64,000 nt of DNA from Silene conica (taxonomy: Eukaryota; Streptophyta; Magnoliopsida; Caryophyllales; Caryophyllaceae), in the NCBI GenBank assembly GCA_029255685.2, contig CM055316.2:76816861-76880860 (forward strand), given 5' to 3'. The first letter of the stretch is position 1. The number at the start of each line of letters is the position of its first letter. The translations under genes and the position numbers were made by a program. The notes under the pieces are model-generated. The model was not told where the DNA came from. It was given only the letters and a program-made list of their open reading frames with translations, and searched no databases. This document shows positions 56,630-64,000 of the stretch, one piece after another.

Positions 56630-57484
56630 TAAGATACGTTTTTAGGAGTTTAGAAAACGTATCGCTATTTTGCAACATCAACGTTCACTGCTACCAGACT
56701 AGCAGAAATATCAAATTTGCCTCTATGAGGAGTACTAGTCAATCAATCTGCTTCTCACCCTGTTGCCTTCTTTTGCTTGTTGTTTGCTTTCTTATGAACG
56801 AATATTGTCTTCATAACTTACTAACAAGCATGTGTGTATCGACCGTTGATGATCGTGACTAGGATAGTTTCTTTTGGACTGATTAGCTAATTGTTCATAT
56901 AATATAGTTTCTTCTAATGTTAGTATTGGTTGTAATTTTTATTACATTCGTTATTACTACGGTTATTTTCACCTCTCTCGCCGTAATTATTATTACTTTT
57001 ATTAATGCCGCAATAATATTTATAATTTCACTGCACCCATTTTTAGTTATATATTACTTTCACTACTCCGCTAGTTGGTAATATTGATATTTTGACTATT
57101 AAAATGAGTTATTACTATCATATTACTAATTATTATCCCAATGTTACTACAATTCTTTTCGCTATTAACAAAATTATTTTTAATATTTAGGCATTCAATT
57201 TTAAAATCTTTACACTAATTTATACCCGATGTTTATTTAATTTAAGAAAATCCACCATATTCCAGTGTTCTCCAAATTTCTCTTGGTGAGGTTTATCATA
57301 ACTATTGTCCATTAATCAATTGTCCGTTAAAAAAGTAGCTAATTTACCGAATGGCTTCTCAAACACCGTAAAACATAAACTCTCCGTGGGGCAAAATACG
57401 ATAATGAAGAGACTAGTGTATGAATGCATATATAGGCCAACCAGCAAGCAAACCGTCCGTACCATAAGAAGAGTAGCAAACATG
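56630..57484. other. AT-rich intergenic DNA
   Basis: Repeated TATTACT/ATTATTA phrases, no gene recognised. Confidence 0.45.
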
Positions 57485-57909
57485 TAAGACCATCCCCAAG
57501 CAAGGTCATGAGGGTGGTCATGACCTTGTTTGGTCATGGTTAGTAGGATAATTAAGTTAATTAATTGGTGACCATTTTGCTAATTTGTGACCATTTCATC
57601 AACCAAGGTCAATTTGTGACCATTGTTGAGCATTTGTGACCATATTTGTGACCATTATGTGGACAATTTCTATTGGTTCAAGAATAAAAAAAACAATAAA
57701 ATGATTGGTAAAAGAGATATTTTGGTGGGTAGAAATTGTGATAAATGATTGAAAATGTTGGAAAGTGGAAAAATGATTGGCTTGATGACCTAAATCGTGA
57801 CCTTTTCTGCTTGGGAGGGTGAAATGTAGGTCAACGTAAATAAGGTGAGATTAAGAGTAAAATCGGGTCGCGACCTAATTATCGCGACCACTGCTTGGGG
57901 ATGGTCTAA
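57485..57909. mobile_element. TAA-flanked MITE, 419 bp (PIF/Harbinger-like)
   Basis: The left end GACCATCCCCAAGCA (57488) is repeated inverted at the right end, TGCTTGGGGATGGTC, finishing at 57906. Arms continue imperfectly (AAGGTC versus GTGGTC). TAA at 57485-57487 and 57907-57909 is the 3-bp target duplication expected for PIF/Harbinger. The interior is rich in GTGACCATTT repeats and has no coding. Confidence 0.82.
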
Positions 57910-58241
57910 ATAATGTCGTTTTAGTTCTAAGAATATCATGGAATTCCAATGTCGCTTTAGTTCTAAGAACCGTACCATAATAGTCATAAATTATCATTGT
58001 TTTGTCATTATCGTGTGGACCCTAATTTAATGATGAAAAACAAAACATTAGTAAAGGTTACTTTCTGGCATACGAAGTAGTATTGATTAACTCGATTGAC
58101 AGTTGAACATTATTCTTTCTTGCAAAATTTGATTTGATTTAAATGTATGTGTTTCTCGTATGAACCCTTTTTTTACTTATTAGATTGATCGTTCGTCTTT
58201 GATTCTTGCAATTTAATGACGCTAGTTGATAGTAGATATTT

Positions 58242-59713
58242 ATGTCGGTCTTAGATTGTGATTTTATCACAATCTAGTCTTTTACTTCGGGTCGTTAGTA
58301 TCGTTTTGTCAAGTATTTGATTTTTGGTCATGTTGTGGTTTTGTGGCATTTTTATCCTTAGTCCTTGTTAATCTTTATGTTCGAAATCAAGGGGATTCAT
58401 TCATCGGTCCAAGGGTAGCACACGAATATCATCATCATCCGATTTCTTGCTTGGAAGAGCTGAAGTTTTGATCAAAGAAAAGAAGAATTCCAGCCAGAAC
58501 CGCAGCCTGCGAGAGGAGGAGCAGCCTGCGGTCACAGGCGCAGCCTGCGTTTGTTTTGGCAGCCTGCGCTGTTTTACGCAGGGCTGCGGTTTGTGACGCA
58601 GCCTGCGGTTTCGGCTGCTTTGTGGCGTTAATCTCAGCTTTTGGAAGAATCGTCCTAGGGTTTTGTGCACCCATATAAATACTCAAATTCTGAATGTTTG
58701 AATCTATCATCTCTTATCTTTAGAACAAGAATTTTTACTCTCAAATTAATTGTAATCTTTCCCTAATTTAAAGCTTGTAATTATGCAAATGAGAAGCTAA
58801 TCTTCTCATTCTTGGTGTAATCCTAATCAAAGTATCCAACTTTGATATTGTAAGACACTTTTCATCCCTCTAGTTTATCTAATGTTCTCTCTTTGTTTTA
58901 ATGTTTTATTTTGAGTAATTAGTTGTTGGGTTTGATCATCCTTGCTTCTAGTTGTTCAATCTTTGCATGTTCTAAGGAAATGGCTTAGTTTTACTTAGGA
59001 TTTGTAGTAGCAAACTCAAATTGTGTGGAATTGGTTTAAAGGAAACATCTTTTGAGTAGAGTTTACATGACTAATTCTACTAGCATGGTTTAATGTGTGT
59101 AGATTAGTTTCCTTGTTCATCCTTTGGCTTAATCTTTAATCGCTTGGTTTTAGTTCTCTTGTTACGGTTTAGTGGCTTAGGCTAGAATCGAAGGAACCCT
59201 ATGTACGGTTTAGTCATGGGATTCACTATCTTAGGATGTTCTTAGTGGGTAGATAAATAGGAGGGGTGATAGAGTCGACTTTGTCTTTGTTGAGGTATTT
59301 TGAGAAGGTTACACCAAGATTTTCTCCCTATTTGAATTTGTGCACATTTATTGTTTGTGTTATTGCCTAGCCCAAAATCATTCCTCATTTATTGCTCTTT
59401 TGTTGTCTTTGTGAATGATTTTCCAATCATTTATTTTTGCATTTATGTTATCTCCTTGTTGTTCATTTAAGTTAATATCCATGGTTTGTTTATAAGTCAT
59501 TTTATCTTTAATCTCTAATCATCACTAAGTTTTCATCTAATCTTTGTTTAGTTGGGTGTAAGCAAGTTTTTAGTTATTTCCTTTCTCTTGGGTTCGACCC
59601 TTAACTTGCATTTTACTACTTTTTATTTCGAGTATAGTCGAGTCTAGTTTAGGTTTTATAAATTGTTTGGCGAGATAATTAGTGTAATAGCGACCACTAG
59701 TTTTTCCGTATCA
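58242..59713 (+). repeat. 5' LTR of an Athila-like Ty3/gypsy element (left boundary tentative)
   Basis: The right boundary is set by the PBS at 59719, with TATCA just before a 5-base spacer. A TATA box (CCATATAAAT, 58671) sits where an LTR promoter is expected. TGTCGGTC at 58242 is the best left start I can see, giving about 1.47 kb, but the partner LTR is outside the window, so this is a guess. The LTR contains an array of GCAGCCTGCG motifs at 58502-58607. Confidence 0.5.
58502..58607 (+). repeat. GCAGCCTGCG array in the 5' LTR
   Basis: Five exact copies of GCAGCCTGCG (58502, 58521, 58540, 58559, 58598) and one inverted-type variant (GCAGGGCTGCG near 58578). The first four are exactly 19 bases apart. 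Each copy with a preceding C is a near-palindrome, CGCAG-C-CTGCG. Confidence 0.9.
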
Positions 59714-59718
59714 AATTT

Positions 59719-59736
59719 TGGCGCCGTTGCCGGGGA
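59719..59736 (+). other. Primer binding site, tRNA-Asp type
   Basis: TGGCGCCGTTGCCGGGGA, 18 bases complementary to the 3' end of plant tRNA-Asp, the primer used by Athila-lineage gypsy elements. Confidence 0.88.
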
Positions 59737-59875
59737 AGGGCAACATAGCTAAAGCTTGTTTGTGTTTTGTGTTGTGTTGAAATTTTAGTTGTGTTTTGTT
59801 TATTTGTTGTTAGCCATTACTAGTCAATTTGGTATATCTTTGTAAGTAAGTGGTAGTTCTAATTAGTTTTGTTTA

Positions 59876-61273
59876 GTGTGTAGTGTTTTGCTTATGCCTA
59901 GGTCACAAGAAGGGGATACCAACATTGAATTTGAGGAAAGTGCGGCATATTCGTGGCTCTTCTCAAACCCTTTCTACCACCGTAACCGTCAAGAGGAAGA
60001 AGCAAGCCCACCTAGTAGCTACACATCCATTGAGAACTCACCCTCAACCATAGAGATTGACCCAATTGAAGTTGAATACCCAAGAATGGCGGATGACACT
60101 AGAACTATTCGGGAGCTTCGTGCCCGGAATTATGAGGAACAACCCTCATGCATCACCTATCCACCAATGGGAGCTAATGGAAACTTTGAGTTGAAGGGTT
60201 ATTTCATCCACAACCTTCCTAAGTTCTATGGCTTAGCGGGAAACGATCCAAACCGACATCTAGCGGAATTTCACATGATGTGCCAAGGCACCATTCCCAC
60301 CGGAGTATCCGAGGATCAATTTAAGTTGCGGGCTTTTCCTTTTTCTCTTCACGATGGTGCGAAAGATTGGCTTTATTATCTACCTCCGGGCATCATAAAC
60401 ACATGGACGGATATGAAGGCGGCCTTCTTAGAGAAATACTACCCGGACTCCCGCCACAACCATGCCAAGAAGGCGATAACATCTATTGAGCAAGGGAGTG
60501 GGGAGACCATGTATGAGTACCGGGAGAGATTTAAGAAGCTTGTAGCTCAATGCCCATACCATGGTTTGAGTGGAGATGATTTGCTTGTTCATTTTTATGA
60601 TGGTCTAAACGAGCAAGACCAAAGGATGGTCAATTCCACCACCGGTGGAGGCTTGGAAAATTACTCGGTGGTGGAGGCTAATGAGCTCATTGAGAGGCTC
60701 GCCGCTAGCACAAGAATGCATGGAAGGTCCCGTCAAGCTACAAAGAATACTTCCGCCATGGGAGCCTCTTCTTCTTCAAATTCAAAACTTGAGAAAAGTG
60801 TGGAAGAACTCAAGCTTCTTGTAGCCAACATGTTGGTAGGCTCACAAGGAGATGGTGGAAACCAAGGTGGCCAAGTTGAATGTTCTTTTTGCCAAGGTCC
60901 TCACCCGGTAGAGGTTTGTCCTATCATGCAAGTGGAGGATGTTGGAGTTGAAAATGTTAGTGCTATGGGACAAGGACACTACAACTCAAGGAATCCTTCC
61001 GGTGGTGGATACTACAAATATGACCCAAGTGGGGCCACGTACAACATAGGCTCACGAGATCACCCAAACTTTAGTTGGGGAGGAGATAAATCAAAGAGTT
61101 TTGTGAATGGACAATTCAACCACTTGAGGGATCAAGGACAAAATCAACAAGGGCAAAATCAACAAGGAACAAACTTTCAAAGAAACACAAATTTTCAAAG
61201 ACCACCCAATGGTGGAAAACTGGAAATCAAGGCAATACATCACAAAAGCCTAATGAAGAAGACATGTCAATGA
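59876..61273 (+). CDS. Gag of the Athila-like gypsy element
   Basis: 465 codons; the second ATG at 59894 (MPRSQEGDTN) may be the real start. The retrotransposon gag domain at about residues 110-280 contains DPNRHLAEFHMMCQG, FPFSLHDGAKDWLYYLPPG and FLEKYYPDSRHNHAKK. A knuckle-like CSFCQGPHPVEVC (residue 336 on) has spacing C-x2-C-x3-H-x4-C, one short of the classical CCHC. A Gln/Asn-rich tail follows. The last ~20 codons are out of register: two extra A residues around 61217 and 61226 push the frame to a stop, while the natural continuation stays open in the frame of pol. In Athila elements gag and pol are normally one frame. Confidence 0.9.
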   Translation: MCSVLLMPRSQEGDTNIEFEESAAYSWLFSNPFYHRNRQEEEASPPSSYTSIENSPSTIEIDPIEVEYPRMADDTRTIRELRARNYEEQPSCITYPPMGANGNFELKGYFIHNLPKFYGLAGNDPNRHLAEFHMMCQGTIPTGVSEDQFKLRAFPFSLHDGAKDWLYYLPPGIINTWTDMKAAFLEKYYPDSRHNHAKKAITSIEQGSGETMYEYRERFKKLVAQCPYHGLSGDDLLVHFYDGLNEQDQRMVNSTTGGGLENYSVVEANELIERLAASTRMHGRSRQATKNTSAMGASSSSNSKLEKSVEELKLLVANMLVGSQGDGGNQGGQVECSFCQGPHPVEVCPIMQVEDVGVENVSAMGQGHYNSRNPSGGGYYKYDPSGATYNIGSRDHPNFSWGGDKSKSFVNGQFNHLRDQGQNQQGQNQQGTNFQRNTNFQRPPNGGKLEIKAIHHKSLMKKTCQ

Positions 61274-64000
61274 AGGAGATGCTCAAGGCTCTTTTGAAGG
61301 GACAAGCGGATTCCGACAAGAGGTCGGCAAATGAGAAAACCATGAATGATGCAAGGTTTACAAATCTTGAGAACCAAATGGGGCAAATTTCCGAAGATAT
61401 GGCAAAGAACAAACAAAGAAGTTCATCTTCCATTCCTTCCACCACTCTTCCTCCACCTCGGCAAAATGCTAGTGCCATGACCTTGAGGAAGGGAAGAACT
61501 CTAGACACCCCTCCCAAGAAGACAAGAGCTAAGTCCAAGGATTGGGTGATTGAAGAAATTGAAGTGGAGGAGGAGGAACTAGAGGTCACTCCAAGAGTTG
61601 AAACATCCTCAAAAGGAAAAGAGAAGGAGGTGAACAACAACACCCCACCAACCAAGGAAGTAAGCAAAGAGCCCCGGAAGAAGGCCAATGACACTTTGGA
61701 GATTCTCTCAAAGGAACTTGAACCGGAGGTACCATTCCCAAGTGCCCTCACAAATCCTAAAAGGATTGATAAAGACTCCGATCTTTATGAGACTTTTAGG
61801 AAATGTGAGGTCAACATCCCTCTCTTTACTATTATCAAATCCGTTCCTAGGTATGCAAAGTTCCTAAAAGAACTTTGTACCCCTAAACGAAAGCCAAGAA
61901 AAGGGATTGAGAGAGTCACGGTTAGTGGGCATGTCTCGGCAATTTTTAAAAAGAACCTTCCCGAAAAGTGTGATGATTCGGGCATGCTAACTATACCGTG
62001 CTCCATTAAGGGTGAATCTTTTGCTAGAGCCATGTTAGACTCGGGGTCCTCCATAAATGTCATGCCTTACTCCGTGTATGAGACTTTAGAGTTACCCCCT
62101 TTGTCCAAGTCAAATGTCGTCATTCAATTGGCGGACCAGTCAATAATTCAACCCAAAGGTTTTATTGAGGATGTCATAGTTGAAGTTGACAAATTCATGT
62201 TCCCGGCCGATTTCTATGTTTTAGACATGGAGCCGGATTCCAAGGCTACACCCCTTTTGTTAGGAAGACCTTTCATGAGAACTTCTAAGACCAAACTTGA
62301 TATGTATGATGGCAACTTAACAATGGAATTTGAGGGAAACATCATAAAATACAATGTGTATGAGTCCATGAAAAGAGCCGATGATTTAAGCTTTTGTTAC
62401 TTTTTGGATGTCATTGAGCCATTAGCAAATCAAGTTTATAAACTTTGTCATAGGAGCCCTCTTGAAGTGGCTCTCACTAACGATGTGGAGAAAGAAGGGT
62501 TGCGGTTCTTGTTGTCTAATGATGTGCAGGAAACTGTCGAAGCATTGGATAAGGAAGAACCTTTAGAAGAGACTAAGAAACAAGAATCGGTTGAAGAAAG
62601 CAGTGCAAACCGCAGCCTGCCGCCAGTGACGCAGCCTGCGGTCACAAACGCAGCCCTGCGGTCAGCAGCGCAGCCTGCGGTTTTCTCTGGCGCAGCCTGC
62701 GTTGTCCAGGGCAGCCTGCGTGAAACTCTGCACTCAACCCAACAAGTTTCTTTCCAAGAACATTACCCCTTCCAAACCAAGTTCCTTCCCTTAGAGGCTT
62801 CCCTTGAAAGACCACTACCCTCTACTATAAAACCACCCACCCCCAATCTCAAACAACTTCCCGATCACTTGAAATACGTTTTTCTTGGTGAAAAAAATAC
62901 CTTACCCCTTATAATTTCAAACACACTTGAGGGTGACCAAGAGAAGAGATTGGTGGAGGTTTTGCAAAAGTACAAAGGCGCTTTTGGGTGGAGTATTGCG
63001 GATCTTAAAGGAATAAGCCCAAGCATTTGCATGCACAAGATTCGTTTGGAAGGAGAAGCAAAGCCGGTTCGACAACCGCAAAGGAGATTGAATCCTCCAA
63101 TGATGAAGGTTGTGAAAGAAGAGATCATCAAACTACTCCAAATGGGAATCATCTATCCTATTAGCGACTCCCAATGGGTAAGCCCTACTCAATGTGTACC
63201 TAAAAAGGGTGGGGTGACGGTAATCGAAGGCAAAGAAGGAGCCTTAATCCCCACTCGGATTCAAACCGGGTGGAGAGTTTGCATCGATTATCGCCGCCTC
63301 AATGCCGTGACCTTCAAAGACCACTACCCCTTGCCCTTTCTAGATCAAATGCTAGAAAGGTTGGGGGGGAGAGAGTTCTATTGCTTTTTGGATGGGTACT
63401 CCGGATATTTTCAAATCCCAATTAAGCCGGAGGACCAATCCAAAACAACGTTCACATGCCCTTTTGGAACATATGCATACCGAAGGATGCCCTTCGGATT
63501 ATGCAATGCTCTGGGTACTTTCCAACGTTGCATGATGAGTCTATTCTCAGACCTTGTGGAGAGAGTCTTAGAGGTCTTCATGGACGATTTCACCGTCCAT
63601 GGAGACCACTTTGACGCATGTTTGGACCACCTCGCTATGGTCCTAACACGATGCACGGAGTCACACTTAGTGTTGAACTCCGAGAAATGTCACTTTATGG
63701 TAAAAAGCGGCATCGTGTTAGGACACATAGTGTCTAAAAGAGGGATTGAGGTGGATGTGGCAAAGGTGGAAGTAATAAAAACCTTGCCATATCCATCTAA
63801 TACTCGAGACGTGAGGTCGTTTTTGGGACATGCGGGTTTTTACCGGAGGTTTATAAAAGATTTTTCGAAAATCGCTTACCCCTTGTGCAAGCTCTTGCAC
63901 AAGGATGTGGAGTTTGTGTTTAATGATGTTTGTAGGTTGGCCTTTGACACCTTGAAGGAGAGGTTGGTGACGGCACCTATCATTCAATCTCCACGGTGGG
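61252..64000 (+). CDS. Pol of the Athila-like gypsy element: protease and reverse transcriptase, runs off right edge
   Basis: Open without a stop from 61252 to the window end (over 900 codons). Lys/Glu-rich spacer, then aspartic protease with MLDSGSSINVMPYSV (62034 on) and LLLGRPFMRTS. A spacer at 62600-62730 is built from GCAGCCTGCG repeats, giving recurrent QPAV. Then the RT: WRVCIDYRRLNAVTFKDHYP, FLDGYSGYFQIPI, RRMPFGLCNALGTFQRCM, FMDDFTVHG (catalytic Asp pair) and AGFYRRFIKDFS. GLCNAL-G replaces the common GLCNAP-A; effect unknown. RNase H and integrase would follow beyond the window. Confidence 0.9.
62612..62720 (+). repeat. GCAGCCTGCG array inside pol
   Basis: Four exact copies (62631, 62670, 62692, 62711) plus variants at 62612 (last base C) and 62650 (one extra C). 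Flanks such as GCGGTCACA are shared with the LTR array. The array keeps the pol frame open. Confidence 0.9.

Overview
This is a stretch of flowering-plant nuclear DNA, most likely a eudicot. Genes carry many short exons with GT-AG introns, intergenic DNA is very AT-rich, and most of the window is transposable elements at several stages of decay. tRNA-derived SINEs and several repeat families remind me of Caryophyllales genomes, but that is an impression and not a proof. Proteins were recognised from remembered family features only; no search was run.

Left part (1-9100): the 5' end of a DUF21/CNNM-type membrane protein gene on the minus strand (start codon at 901, running off the left edge). 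It probably has a 3.4-kb leader intron holding a complete 293-bp miniature LTR retrotransposon with 5-bp target duplications, SINE pieces and a 23-C run. Beyond it lie SINEs, a broken mariner-type transposase and short tandem repeats. From about 9130 to 17880 the DNA is mainly Helitrons. One is nested inside another exactly between A and T, and a sister copy 3 kb away preserves the empty site.

Middle (18190-25376): a complete 14-exon PrimPol (primase-polymerase) gene with all catalytic and zinc-binding residues, an E2F-type site just before its start, and a tail with two acidic Trp-Trp motifs. Then come SINE, minisatellite, Stowaway, CACTA-like and Helitron sequences (25380-37300), with two orphan exons of a DCP5/LSM14-like gene at 34087-34524. 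A complete 10-exon SGT1 co-chaperone gene follows at 37496-41213, and a tRNA-Ala(UGC) gene at 41591-41662.

Right part (42100-64000): another Helitron, then an EIX2/Cf-type receptor-like protein (RLP) gene on the minus strand. It is split near its 3' end by a full-length Ty1/copia element with identical 237-bp LTRs, and also carries one clear and one probable frameshift. Beyond it are a degraded LINE, a 419-bp TAA-flanked MITE, and the first 5.8 kb of an Athila-like Ty3/gypsy element running off the right edge. In that element a GC-rich near-palindromic decamer is arrayed both in the presumed 5' LTR and in frame inside pol.

The intact genes do not form a pathway in any visible way. SGT1 is known to support NLR and some receptor-mediated immunity, and the broken RLP is an immune-receptor type, but their proximity is probably coincidence.
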